Shown in pieces: positions 34,697 through 46,342 of a stretch of 64,000 nt of DNA (position 1 is the stretch's first letter; the number at the start of each line of letters is the position of its first letter). The notes under the pieces are model-generated. The model made no database searches. It had not been told where the DNA came from and saw only the letters and a list, made by a program, of their open reading frames with translations. A program made the translations under genes and the position numbers. The DNA comes from Bradyrhizobium guangdongense (GTDB taxonomy: Bacteria > Pseudomonadota > Alphaproteobacteria > Rhizobiales > Xanthobacteraceae): positions 2,356,001 to 2,420,000 of the forward strand of contig NZ_CP030051.1 in NCBI RefSeq assembly GCF_004114975.1, given 5' to 3'.

Positions 34697-36304
34697 ATGT
34701 CGAATAAACCAATTGAGCTGGACGCGCTGGTTGTTGGCGCGGGTTTTTCTGGTCTTTACCAGCTGCTTCGGCTTCGGGATAACCATGGCTTGAAAGTCAA
34801 AGCTGTAGAAGCGGCTCATGGTGTTGGGGGCACGTGGTTCTGGAATCGCTACCCTGGAGCTCGGTGCGACTCTGAAAGCCATGTTTATTGGTACACGTTT
34901 TCCCTTGACTTGATGCAACAATGGGAGTGGTCCGAGCGCTATCCTGGCCAAGCAGAAATTCTGCGCTATCTGAATTTCGTTGCCGACAAGCTTGACCTGA
35001 AACGCGACATTCAATTCGGTACTCGGGTCGCGGCGGCGCATTATCAGCAAGCCACCAATCGCTGGCACATCCGTGCAGAAACGGGCGAGACCTTTATCGC
35101 GAAGTTTCTCATTACTGCAGTCGGCTGCCTGTCCAGTGCCAACGTGCCCGACATACCCGGGCTGAAGACGTTCAAGGGTGAGTGGTACCACACGGGGCAG
35201 TGGCCGCACGAAGGCGTCGAGTTTGCGGGTAAGCGGGTGGGAATAATCGGCACCGGATCGACCGCCATCCAGGCGATCCCGGTGATTGCTGATCAAGCGA
35301 AGCATTTGACTGTGTTTCAGCGTACCGCGAACTATTCAGTCCCAGCACGCAATGCGCCGCTGACGGCGGATTTCAAGCAGTACGTTAAACGTAATGCTCG
35401 CGAAATACGCGCGACCACACATCAAACTTACAATGGCATGGGGTTCAAGGTCGCGGAACGCAAAGCGGTCGACACGCCGCCAGAGGAGCGCGAGAGGATC
35501 TATGAGGAGGCCTGGGAGCGCGGGGGGCTGCAGTTCCGCGCATCCTTTGAGGACATGCTCATTTCTAAGGAAGCAAACGACACGGCCGCCGAGTTCATAA
35601 AGAGGAAAATCCGCTCGATTGTGAAGGATCCCAGCACCGCAGCGGTCCTCGCTGACATTGATCATCCGTATGCGGCCAAGCGACCGCCGATCGATACCGA
35701 CTATTTTGAGACTTACAATCGGCCGAATGTCACGCTCGTGGACGTCAAAGCTGCGCCAATCCGGCAGATCTCTGAGACTGGAATTCGCACGGACGAGGCC
35801 GAGTACCCCCTGGATATCATAGTTTTCGCGACAGGGTTCGATGCGATGACGGGACCGCTACTCAAGATGGATATCCGCGGTCGCGACGGGATCGCACTGA
35901 AGGATGTGTGGGCGGCCGGACCACGCAACTACCTGGGTTTGCAGGTCGCTGGTTTTCCAAACATGTTCACGATCACGGGGCCGGGCAGTCCATCAGTTTT
36001 GTGCAATATGCCCGTCGCCATCGAGCAACATGTCGACTGGATCACCGATTGCATCGCTCACATGCGGACTAACGGACTGGAGCGCATCGAGGCACGGGCC
36101 GACGCCGTCGATACATGGGTAAGCGAAGTCAACGAGGCTGCTGCCCGAACACTGCTGCCGCAGGCAAAGCATTCCTGGTATCTCGGGGCCAATATTCCGG
36201 GCAAGCCGCAGGTGTTCATGCCGTATGCGGGCGGATTGGTCCGTTATCGCCAGATCTGCCAGAACGTCGTTACTCGCGGCTATGAAGGTTTCGCTCTATC
36301 CTAA
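34697..36304 (+). CDS. Baeyer-Villiger-type flavin monooxygenase
   Basis: This 535-residue cytosolic enzyme would use FAD, NADPH and oxygen to insert oxygen next to a ketone. The FAD-binding motif is GAGFSG (14-19), followed by GVGGTWFWNRYPGARCD. The Baeyer-Villiger fingerprint FKGEWYHTGQWP fits FxGxxxHxxxW[P/D] (159-170). The second Rossmann motif GTGSTA is at 185-190. Length matches cyclohexanone and phenylacetone monooxygenases (about 530-550). It stands alone in AT-richer surroundings next to insertion sequences, so it may have been acquired. The substrate is unknown. Confidence 0.92.
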   Translation: MSNKPIELDALVVGAGFSGLYQLLRLRDNHGLKVKAVEAAHGVGGTWFWNRYPGARCDSESHVYWYTFSLDLMQQWEWSERYPGQAEILRYLNFVADKLDLKRDIQFGTRVAAAHYQQATNRWHIRAETGETFIAKFLITAVGCLSSANVPDIPGLKTFKGEWYHTGQWPHEGVEFAGKRVGIIGTGSTAIQAIPVIADQAKHLTVFQRTANYSVPARNAPLTADFKQYVKRNAREIRATTHQTYNGMGFKVAERKAVDTPPEERERIYEEAWERGGLQFRASFEDMLISKEANDTAAEFIKRKIRSIVKDPSTAAVLADIDHPYAAKRPPIDTDYFETYNRPNVTLVDVKAAPIRQISETGIRTDEAEYPLDIIVFATGFDAMTGPLLKMDIRGRDGIALKDVWAAGPRNYLGLQVAGFPNMFTITGPGSPSVLCNMPVAIEQHVDWITDCIAHMRTNGLERIEARADAVDTWVSEVNEAAARTLLPQAKHSWYLGANIPGKPQVFMPYAGGLVRYRQICQNVVTRGYEGFALS

Positions 36305-36729
36305 GCATTTGCTACCGAATTCCGGGCCGCCACCTCTCACCGGCCCAAGCGTCGCCGGAAAGTTGCCGCCGCAGGTGCAAATCCTGGTTGACGCCTAGGC
36401 CGCTGTGCTCCTGGCGCGGGATACGCGGGGCGCTTGAACAACAAAGGCGACATTCGAGGCCGGGAATATGATTCCCGATTGCTACCTAACACTTTAGCCC
36501 TGATTGGGAGGCAGCGGCATCAACCAGGCCGTGTACCCATAAACCCAGCGGCGTGATGCAACGAAGGCAATGTCGGCTTCGCGCCAACAGCGGCTGAGTT
36601 CGTGCGGCGGCGCAATATGTCGCGATAGGCCACTTTCGGACCTCCGGGCGATTCGGCGCTTGCAGGCAGGTAAATATGGCGCTGAGCAGTCGAACTGCTA
36701 AGCTGCGTGAACCCAGTGTGGAGCACATC
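36305..36729. other. Intergenic region with a 7-bp palindrome
   Basis: No gene is seen. CGGGAAT (36461-36467) and ATTCCCG (36471-36477) form a perfect inverted repeat with a 3-nt spacer, about 250 bp before the ModA-like gene. It may be an operator. Confidence 0.4.
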
Positions 36730-37491
36730 ATGACAGCGCTGAGTTTTGCGCGCGCGGCATTCCTCGCGTCAGTGTTTATTACATTTCTGGTCGAGAACGG
36801 ACACGCAGCCGAGCTGCGCGTTCTGGCGGGCGGCGCGATGACTGCGGTGTGGGCTGAGGTGAAACCGAAGTTCGAGCAAGTCACCGGACACCAGCTCGAC
36901 ATCTTCTTCGGCACTACGCCAAATTTGATCAAGGAGGCGACGTCGGGAAAGTCGTTTGACGTCGGCGTCGTGCCGGTCGAGGTGATGCAGGACGCAGCAG
37001 CACGTGCAAAGTTCACCGCCGGCACGACATCCGATGTGGCGCGCGTTGGCCTAGGTGTTGCGGTGCGAGCTGGCGCTCCAAAGCCCGACATCGGCACACC
37101 TGACGCATTTAAGGCTGCGCTGCTCAAAGCACAGTCGATTGCGACACTGCCGGCAAGCGCTGCAGGTGCGCAAGTGATGAAAGCATTCGAGCGACTTGGT
37201 GTCGCCGACGCAATCAAGGGCAAGCTTCAGGCAAAAGCGGCACCAGCGGAGATCGTTGCGGCAGTTGCAAAGGGCGAAGCGGAGCTAGGCGTGTTCTTGC
37301 TGAATGTGCTCACCGCTCCTGGCCTAGACGTCGTCGGCCCATTCCCTGCGGACCTGCAGCAAGAAGTCGTCTTTACGGGCGCGGTTGCCGCGGACACAAA
37401 GCAAGGAGATGCCGCAAAAGCGCTGCTCGGGTACCTCAAGTCGCCGGAAGCAAGAGCCATCATCAAGGCGAAGGGAATGGCGCCGGGCTGA
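36730..37491 (+). CDS. ModA-like ABC substrate-binding protein
   Basis: This 253-residue exported protein has a signal peptide ending at ENGHAAELRVL. The family segments are LAGGAMTAVWAEVKPKFEQV, TPNLIKEATSGKSFDVGVVP and the late LLGYLKSPEARAIIKAKGM. The fold is the molybdate/tungstate-type binding protein. Bradyrhizobium has many paralogues of this solo type without modBC, so the ligand is uncertain. No permease or ATPase gene lies beside it. GGAG is 6 nt before the ATG. Confidence 0.8.
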   Translation: MTALSFARAAFLASVFITFLVENGHAAELRVLAGGAMTAVWAEVKPKFEQVTGHQLDIFFGTTPNLIKEATSGKSFDVGVVPVEVMQDAAARAKFTAGTTSDVARVGLGVAVRAGAPKPDIGTPDAFKAALLKAQSIATLPASAAGAQVMKAFERLGVADAIKGKLQAKAAPAEIVAAVAKGEAELGVFLLNVLTAPGLDVVGPFPADLQQEVVFTGAVAADTKQGDAAKALLGYLKSPEARAIIKAKGMAPG

Positions 37492-37629
37492 GGCAACCGG
37501 GGGTCATTTTCGACGGTTTCAACAGGATTGTCGGCGGGCTGCCCGTAAGCGTCCAACCGCCGCCTGCCTCGAAGCGTTGCGGCGGACCAGGTCGCTGTGA
37601 TTCAAGCTTCCAAACTGGGGGTTCGAATC

Positions 37630-38390
37630 ATGCGCTACGAACTCGCCGATCATGAATGGATTGCCATCCAACCCATGCTGCCGAACAAGCCGCGTGGCGT
37701 TCCTCGGGTGAACGACCGTGGTGTCCTCCATGGCATCTTCTGGGTCCTGCGATCCGGGGCACCTTGGCGCGATTTGCCTGATCATTTTGGCCCTTACACG
37801 ACCTGCTGTAACCGTTTCGTCCGCTGGCAGCGGGCTGGCGTCTGGGGCCGCATCATCGACGCGCTTGCCGCTGCCCATGACGCCGCTGTTCAGATGATAG
37901 ACACCTCCATTGCCCGCGTGCATCAGCATGGAGCCTGCATCACGCGAAACCAGCGCCAGTCGATTGGAAGGTCACGCGGTGGCCTAACGAGCAAAATTCA
38001 TGCGGTTGTCGATAGCAATGGTCTGCCCGTACGGCTGGCGCTGAGCTCCGGTGAGGCCCACGACGTCCGGCTTGCCGGAAAACTGCTGTCTCGTCTGAAA
38101 TCCGGGTCAATGCTGCTTGCCGACCGTGGCTATGATGCCGACTGGATCAGAGAGCTTGCTATGAAGAAGGGCGCGTGGGCCAACATCCCGCCGAAAAGCA
38201 TCGCAGCGATCCGATCTGTTTCAGTCCCTATGTCTACCGCGCTCGCAACCATGTCGAGCGGTTCTTCAACAGGATCAAACAATGCCGTCGGGTGGCGACG
38301 CGCTACGACAGGCTCGAGGCCAACTATCTTGCCTTCGTTCAACTCGCGTCGATCAGGCTATGGCGGCGCCTCAATGAGTCCACGTCCTAG
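37630..38390 (+). pseudogene. IS5-family transposase, frameshifted
   Basis: The protein reads as an IS5/IS427-group transposase (RYELADHEWIAIQPMLPNKP, FWVLRSGAPWRDLPDHFGP). The first two catalytic Asp residues are in VQMIDTSIARVHQHG and LLADRGYDADWIREL. Near 38198-38203 one base appears to be missing: the family sequence continues in another frame (RSDPICFSPYVYRARN, then HVERFFNRIKQCRRVATRYD) and ends at LNESTS. The catalytic Glu lies past the shift. No slippery run is present, so this is damage and not programmed shifting. Element ends were not resolved. Confidence 0.85.
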
Positions 38391-38481
38391 CACTACTTTG
38401 GCAGATTGTCGATTTTGCCGTGCTTTATAGGATTCTAGTTTTTCAATGATTCATGGGTGGTCGGCTCTTGGAGGGCTGATC

Positions 38482-39471
38482 ATGGCGGGATGGGAAGACG
38501 AACTTGAACGCTGGCTGATGCCGTTTTTGGATCGGCTGGGTCACAAGACCCGGCAGCGGATGTGTCCTCTGTATGTTGCAGGACTGATCGGTCCTGGCGA
38601 TCGCAAGAGCGTTCAGCTGATGGCGGAGCGCCTTGCCACGGGCAACTACGACCAGCTGCACCATTTCATTGCGGACGGTGTCTGGGACGCGACGCCGCTG
38701 GAGAGGGAACTGCTCAACCAGGCGGACCGACTTGTCGGCGGCAAGGATGCGGTGCTGGTTATTGATGACACTTCACTGCCGAAGAAGGGCGAACGCTCGG
38801 TTGGTGTTGCGGCTCAATATGCGTCGGCTCTCGGCAAAACGGCAAATTGCCAAACGCTGGTATCTTTGACGCTTGCGCGCGGCGAAGTGCCAGTGATGGT
38901 CGCGTTACGTCTCTTTCTGCCTGATAGTTGGACAAGCGACGTGGCTCGTTTGAAGCGCGCTCGCGTGCCAGTCGAACACCGAACGCCACGGTCCAAGCCG
39001 GAAATTGCTTTAGCCGAGATCGACCGCGCGATGGCAGCCAACGTGCATTTTGGATGTGTGCTGGCGGATGCAGGATACGGACTTAGCGCACCGTTTCGAC
39101 AAGGGCTAACAGATCGCGGGCTGACATGGGCTGTCGGGATCCCTCGGCACCAGAAAGTGTATCCGGTCGATGTGAAGCTCATTTGGCCGATCACCAAAGT
39201 CCGTGGCAAACCACGAAAGCACCACGTGCCCGATATCTTATCGATTGCGGCAGAACAAATGCTGGCCAGCGCCAAATGGAAAACCGTGAGTTGGCGTAGC
39301 GGAACGAAAGGTCGGCTTAAAGCTCGTTTTGCTGCTCTCCGTGTCCGCACCGCTGACGGCCCTGCGCAGCGAATATGGGATAAAGGTCAGCAGCATCTCC
39401 CAGGCGACGCAAACGAGCCAGACTGCTTCCGGATCGATCCAATCCACTTGACCTCGGGACTGAACACCTAG
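38482..39471 (+). pseudogene. IS701-family transposase, 3' truncated
   Basis: The start at 38482 has GGAGGG upstream and gives AGWEDELERWLMPFLDRLGH. Family blocks include LVIDDTSLPKKGERSVGVAA and FGCVLADAGYGLSAPFRQGL. Good similarity stops at about 39403 (RIWDKGQQHLPGD), after which about 22 unrelated residues lead to a stop. Full-length members run about 60-100 residues further and include the catalytic Glu, so this copy is dead. It begins only about 90 bp after the broken IS5 gene. Confidence 0.82.
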
Positions 39472-39689
39472 GGCGAGGACAGGCCAAGAACGGCAATTTC
39501 ACATCGCGCGCTAGTTGCACCTGCGGGAAGTCGCTTTCCACTTGCGGTGGACCTGCTCCACGGCATTATCGAGCACTCGCAGCCGGCTTGCGACGAGATT
39601 CTCCGGATTGGCACGGTGTGCCGGATTAACGCTTTGTTAGTGCTCCTCGTGCGGATGATCGGAAGGGAATACCAGGGGAGGTTGCTCCC

Positions 39690-40097
39690 ATGCTGAAGGA
39701 CGGCACCTACACGGCGTGGTACAAGACCCCCCTCGACCAGGGCACCGGGATCGTCCATGTCGCGGACGGCCAGATCTGGGGCCGCGACAGCCTGATGACG
39801 TATCACGGCTCCTGCAAGATCGATGGCGATCGGTTCACGGCAACCGTGTCGACGAAGCGTCATACGGAGGGACGCGACACGGTCTTCGGTACCTATGATG
39901 ATCTCACGCTGGACATCGAGGGGACCTGTCCCGACAAGATCGCAACCTACACGGCGACAGCAGGGCAGGCACGGGGAGTGGTCCTTCAGGGAACGCTGAT
40001 TCTGACGGAACCTTCGGCGGCTCGGCCTGAACGAACCGGGCCGATCCCGGCCTTTAGTCCCGGCAAGCTGCCAAAGCTGCCGAAACGGTCGCGCTGA
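39690..40097 (+). CDS. GrlR-like protein
   Basis: This 135-residue protein matches the GrlR-like pattern: KDGTYTAWYKTPLDQGTGIV, VADGQIWGRDSLMTYHGSCK, then DRFTATVSTKRHTEGRDTVF. GrlR itself represses a type III secretion regulator in enteric bacteria. Rhizobial homologues are short lipocalin-like beta-barrels of unknown role. GGGGAGG lies upstream of the ATG. A C-terminal Pro/Lys tail (about 105-135) is variable. No type III secretion genes are in the window. Confidence 0.75.
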   Translation: MLKDGTYTAWYKTPLDQGTGIVHVADGQIWGRDSLMTYHGSCKIDGDRFTATVSTKRHTEGRDTVFGTYDDLTLDIEGTCPDKIATYTATAGQARGVVLQGTLILTEPSAARPERTGPIPAFSPGKLPKLPKRSR

Positions 40098-40251
40098 GCG
40101 CAGGCGCCGTCGCGGCTTGCTGCATCGCCTGCTGCGACATGTCGCCCGGAAGCAGCGCGATTCTGTATCCTCAAATTTTGGTGTCGGCGCTTCTCAAATC
40201 GCCTGCGTCCCGTCATTGTGCCGCCGCGTCACTCATCTCGGGGCAGCATCA

Positions 40252-41715
40252 ATGTCGGACCAGGTCTCGCGTCGCCAGTTCGCGAAAATCGCGGGAGTAT
40301 CGGCAGCTGCAATGACGGGCCCGCTTGAGGCCGCCGACGCCAGGCCACCGACCGAGTCGCGCAACGCGCAGACCTTCCCGGCGGGCTTCGTCTGGGGTAC
40401 GGCGACCTCGTCCTATCAGGTTGAGGGCGCGGTCAACGAAGACGGGAGAGGGGCTTCGATCTGGGACAAGTTCGTCCGTATCCCCGGCAAGATCGAGGAC
40501 GACACGACCGGGGATCGCGCCGCTGAGCATTATCACCGCTACAAAGCCGACATCGCGCTCATCAAGGAACTCGGCTGCAAGGCCTATCGCTTCTCGGTGG
40601 CGTGGCCGCGGGTGTTCCCGGACGGTGACGGCAAGCCCAATCCGAGAGGGCTTGATTTCTACAATCGCGTGGTCGACGAACTCCTGAAGAACGGGATTGA
40701 GCCGTGGCTGACGCTCTATCATTGGGACATGCCGCAATCGCTGCAGGACCGTTTCGGCGGCTGGCGCTCGACCGAGACCTGCAAGATCTTCGGCGATTAC
40801 GCGGCCTATATCGCCGAGCACCTGACCGATCGCGTCAAGAACGTGTTCACGCTGAATGAGAGCGGTCGCTTCGTCTATTTCGGCTATGGCATCGGCATCG
40901 ATGCGCCGGGCCTCACCTTGCCGCAGGCCGACGTGAACCAGATCCGGCACAACACCGCGCTCGCGCATGGGCTCGCGGTGCAGGCGGTGCGCGCCCATGG
41001 CCGCTCCGGCACGCGTGTCGGCCCGGCCGAGAACGTTGATGCCTGCATTCCCGCGATCGATACGCCGGAGAACGTGCGTGCCACCGAGATCGCGCTGCGC
41101 GAGCTGAATGCCGGTTATCTCAACGTCATCATGACCGGCCGCTACACCGAGGCGTTCCTCAAATATGCCGGCGCGGCCGCGCCGAGATATACCGACGCGG
41201 AATTGAAGATCATCTCCTCGCCGGTCGACTTCCTCGGCCTCAACATCTACGCGCCGCAGCATTACATCGTCGCGGCCGACCAGGGCGCGGGCTTCATGCC
41301 TCTGCCGATCCCGAAATCGTTCCCGCACATGAATTCGGACTGGCTGCGCGTCGGCCCCGAAACGATCTACTGGGTGCCGAAGCTGGCCGCCAATATCTGG
41401 AAGACGAACGCGATCTATATCAGCGAGAACGGTACCTCCGGCGAGGACCAGGTGACGCAAGACGGCAAGATCTACGACACCGATCGCATTATGTACCTGC
41501 GCAATTATCTCGCCCAGCTCCAGCGCGCCACCGCCGAGGGCGTACCGGTACGGGGCTATTTCCTATGGAGTCTGATCGACAATTTTGAATGGGTGTTCGG
41601 GCTCAGCAAGCGCTTTGGGCTCTATCACGTCAATTTCGACACCCAGGTGCGGACGCCAAAGCTGAGCGCGAGCTTCTATCGCAACGTGATTGCAAAGAAC
41701 GCGGCGGGAGCGTGA
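40252..41715 (+). CDS. Tat-exported family-1 glycosidase (beta-glucosidase)
   Basis: This is a 487-residue enzyme. The N-terminus carries a twin-arginine motif (SRRQFAK) and a short Ala/Gly-rich segment, so it is probably exported folded. The GH1 barrel begins FPAGFVWGTATSSYQVEGAV and AGRFSVAWPRVFP-like blocks follow. The acid/base Glu sits in FTLNESGRF, where the usual Pro after Glu is Ser. The nucleophile Glu is in IYISENGTS. The aglycone-side block RGYFLWSLIDNFEWVFGLSKRFGL is standard. It would release terminal beta-glucose or related sugars in the periplasm. Start chosen at 40252 because the Tat motif follows it. Confidence 0.92.
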   Translation: MSDQVSRRQFAKIAGVSAAAMTGPLEAADARPPTESRNAQTFPAGFVWGTATSSYQVEGAVNEDGRGASIWDKFVRIPGKIEDDTTGDRAAEHYHRYKADIALIKELGCKAYRFSVAWPRVFPDGDGKPNPRGLDFYNRVVDELLKNGIEPWLTLYHWDMPQSLQDRFGGWRSTETCKIFGDYAAYIAEHLTDRVKNVFTLNESGRFVYFGYGIGIDAPGLTLPQADVNQIRHNTALAHGLAVQAVRAHGRSGTRVGPAENVDACIPAIDTPENVRATEIALRELNAGYLNVIMTGRYTEAFLKYAGAAAPRYTDAELKIISSPVDFLGLNIYAPQHYIVAADQGAGFMPLPIPKSFPHMNSDWLRVGPETIYWVPKLAANIWKTNAIYISENGTSGEDQVTQDGKIYDTDRIMYLRNYLAQLQRATAEGVPVRGYFLWSLIDNFEWVFGLSKRFGLYHVNFDTQVRTPKLSASFYRNVIAKNAAGA

Positions 41716-41832
41716 TGGTGGATTTTACGCGCAGCGGAAAATCCCGGCGAGAGGCCGTAGACGCCGCGCATTGACTCCGCTGTGCCCCTGATTCAAAACC
41801 ACCCCCAACACTGATAACAAGAGGACACGCCC

Positions 41833-43065
41833 ATGAGCGACGCGCTGATCATCGATGCCTGCCGCACCCCGCGCGGCATCGGCAAGGCGGGCAAGGGAGC
41901 CCTCTCCGGCATTCATCCGCAGCAATTAGGTGCCACCGTGCTGCGCGCGCTCGCCGATCGGACGGGCATCGACACGGCAGATGTCGATGACATCGTCTGG
42001 GGCTGCAGCGCGCAGGTTGCGACGCAAAGTGGGGATCTCGGCCGCATGTCGGCGCTCGATGCCGGCTATGACGTACGCGCCAGCGCCGTGACGCTGGATC
42101 GCTTCTGCGGTTCTGGCATCACCAGCGTCAACATGGCCGCAAGCTCGATCATGGCAGGGGCGGAAGACCTCGTTATCGCCGGCGGCTGCGAGATGATGTC
42201 GATGGAAGGGCGCCGCGGCGGCGGTCCGATGATGATGGACGCCGGCAATTTGCGGCTTCGCGCCCGGCACCCGCAGTCGCATCAGGGTGTCTGCGCCGAT
42301 GCCATCGCGACGCTCGAAGGCATCACGCGGCAGGACGTCGACGCCCTCGGGCTGGAGAGCCAGAGGCGCGCCGCGCAGGCGATTGCCGGCAGTCACTTCA
42401 AGAAGAGCCTCGTGCCGGTTCATCGCGAGGACGGCAGTCTCGCACTAGACCATGAGGAATATCCGCGGCCGCAGACCACGATGGAGGGGCTCGCCGCGCT
42501 GAAGCCGGCGTTTCCCGCGATCGCCGACTATGCGCTGGACGACAAGGGAACGACCTATCGCGGCCTGATCCTGCAGAAATATCCCGATCTCGACATCGAC
42601 TTCGTGCACCATGCCGGGAATTCGTCCGGCGTTGTCGACGGAGCCGCTGCGATCCTGCTGGCGTCACCGTCTTACGCGAGCGCGCATGGCCTTAAAGCCC
42701 GCGCCCGCGTGGTTGCGATGGCGAATATGGGGGACTCGCCGACCCTGATGCTGAACGCGCCCGTCCCGGCCACGCGCAAGGTGCTGGCGAAGGCGGGGCT
42801 CTCCATCGACGACATCGACCTGTTCGAGATCAACGAAGCCTTCGCGGTCGTTGCGGAAAAATACATCCGCGATCTCAAGCTCGACCGCGCCAAGGTCAAC
42901 GTTAATGGCGGTTCAATCGCGCTCGGCCATCCCATCGGCGCGACCGGCTCGATCCTGATCGGCACCGTGCTCGATGAGCTCGAAAGGCGCGACCTCAAGC
43001 GCGGTCTCGTCACCATGTGCGCCGCCGGCGGCATGGCGCCGGCCATCATCATCGAACGCGTCTAG
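41833..43065 (+). CDS. Thiolase family protein (acetyl-CoA C-acyltransferase)
   Basis: This 410-residue thiolase joins or cleaves acyl-CoA units. The active-site cysteine is Cys92 (TLDRFCGSGITSVN). The C-terminal catalytic residues are His366 (GGSIALGHPIGATG) and Cys396 (VTMCAAGGMAPA). NEAFAVVAEKYIRDL is also conserved. AGAGG-type ribosome site lies upstream. Beta-oxidation (FadA/FadI) and biosynthetic (PhaA) roles cannot be separated from sequence. No hydratase/dehydrogenase partner is adjacent. Confidence 0.93.
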   Translation: MSDALIIDACRTPRGIGKAGKGALSGIHPQQLGATVLRALADRTGIDTADVDDIVWGCSAQVATQSGDLGRMSALDAGYDVRASAVTLDRFCGSGITSVNMAASSIMAGAEDLVIAGGCEMMSMEGRRGGGPMMMDAGNLRLRARHPQSHQGVCADAIATLEGITRQDVDALGLESQRRAAQAIAGSHFKKSLVPVHREDGSLALDHEEYPRPQTTMEGLAALKPAFPAIADYALDDKGTTYRGLILQKYPDLDIDFVHHAGNSSGVVDGAAAILLASPSYASAHGLKARARVVAMANMGDSPTLMLNAPVPATRKVLAKAGLSIDDIDLFEINEAFAVVAEKYIRDLKLDRAKVNVNGGSIALGHPIGATGSILIGTVLDELERRDLKRGLVTMCAAGGMAPAIIIERV

Positions 43066-43407
43066 CCGATCGCCCGTCGGTTTCTCCCTGTTTTTACGGG
43101 GAGGAAGACCGCCGACATGCGGTCCGACCCTTATTTTTCAGGGTGAAACATGCGCCTCCTTTCACAAAGAGGCCGGTCTTCGCTTGTCGAAAGCGGCGAA
43201 TCAGTTCTAGCAAGATGTCGTGCGGGCCTTTGAAACAAGGCAAAATCCGCTGCTCAAGGCTCCTTCCACCCTGGAAGTGGCTAAAATGCAGGGTTTTTTG
43301 CTACAGCGGGGCAAAAAGCCCGTAAAATCGCGACAAAACTGTGCAGAAGGCTATAGGCCTTCGCCGGTTGGTCTAATATGCAGCCGTCACGAATCAGAGG
43401 AGACACG
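43066..43407. other. HU leader region with an inverted repeat
   Basis: No gene is seen. GGGTTTTTTGC (43291-43301) pairs with GCAAAAAGCCC (43311-43321) with one mismatch, about 90 bp before the HU start. It may be a regulatory hairpin. A weaker CTCCC/GGGAG hairpin near 43085 may end the thiolase transcript. Confidence 0.4.
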
Positions 43408-43710
43408 ATGGCAACCCAAATGTCCAAATCGCAGTTGATCGAAAAGATTGCGACCGCCACAGAGCTTTCCAAGCGCGACGTCAAGAGCGTCATGGAGACG
43501 CTGACCGACGTCGGCCACAAGGAGCTCAAGAAGAACGGCCTGTTCCTGGTGCCGGGCTTCGCCAAGTTCGTGGTCATCAAGAAGCCCGCGACCAAGGCGC
43601 GCAAGGGCACCAACCCGTTCACGGGTGAAGAGATGATGTTCAAGGCCAAGCCGGCCCGGAAGATCGTCCGCGCCCGCCCTGTCAAGGCCGCCAAGGACGC
43701 CGTGGCCTGA
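43408..43710 (+). CDS. HU-family DNA-binding protein
   Basis: This 100-residue nucleoid protein has the HU fold: SKSQLIEKIATATELSKRDV, then GFAKFVVIKKPATKARKGTN with the DNA-arm sequence NPFTGEEMMFKAKPARKI. The tail is Lys/Ala-rich. It lacks the classical N-terminal MNK start and is a divergent rhizobial HU. GAGGAG lies 8 nt before the ATG at 43408. A strong terminator follows directly. Confidence 0.93.
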   Translation: MATQMSKSQLIEKIATATELSKRDVKSVMETLTDVGHKELKKNGLFLVPGFAKFVVIKKPATKARKGTNPFTGEEMMFKAKPARKIVRARPVKAAKDAVA

Positions 43711-43716
43711 TAACGC

Positions 43717-43744
43717 AAAGGCCCCCTCGTATGGGGGGCCTTTT
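43717..43744 (+). terminator. Rho-independent terminator after HU gene
   Basis: AAAGGCCCCC (43717-43726) pairs with GGGGGCCTTT (43734-43743), followed by T residues and a G. The hairpin lies 7 bp past the HU stop codon. The A-tract on the other side could also end transcripts from the minus-strand lon operon. Confidence 0.9.
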
Positions 43745-43779
43745 GTTTGGGGCAGCCGCGAGGGCCTGAGACGGAGGGC

Positions 43780-43935
43780 TCAACCCTTGCGGCGCTTCAC
43801 CCGGACCGGAATCGGTTGAAGCCGCGGCTCGGGTCCTGCGAGCGCATCGCGCACCCGGTCGATGGCACGATCGAGCAGCTGGCGCAGCCGCTGCGCCTTC
43901 CGCGATCTTCTCGCGTCTTCCAGCAGTTTCTTCAT
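43780..43935 (-). CDS. Small basic protein downstream of lon
   Basis: An ATG at 43935, five bases after the lon stop, opens a 51-residue frame ending at a TGA at 43780-43782. The product is very basic and helical: KKLLEDARRSRKAQRLRQLL, then DRAIDRVRDALAG, ending in PIPVRVKRRKG. A GGAG-type ribosome site overlaps the lon stop. The tight spacing suggests it is the third gene of an hsp20-lon operon. I do not know the family. Confidence 0.6.
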   Translation of the reverse strand: MKKLLEDARRSRKAQRLRQLLDRAIDRVRDALAGPEPRLQPIPVRVKRRKG

Positions 43936-43940
43936 CGTGT

Positions 43941-46334
<2,394 letters not shown>

Positions 46335-46342
46335 GATCGACC

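Noticed and set aside
36461..36477. Palindrome CGGGAAT-ATTCCCG as a second copy of the TCGGGAA operator at 3392
   Set aside because: The spacing between the CGGGAA/TTCCCG cores is 5 nt here and 3 nt at 3392, and there is no third copy. A shared regulator is not supported.
37630..38390. Programmed frameshift in the IS5-type transposase
   Set aside because: The shift has no slippery run and falls just before the catalytic Glu. A one-base loss explains it better.
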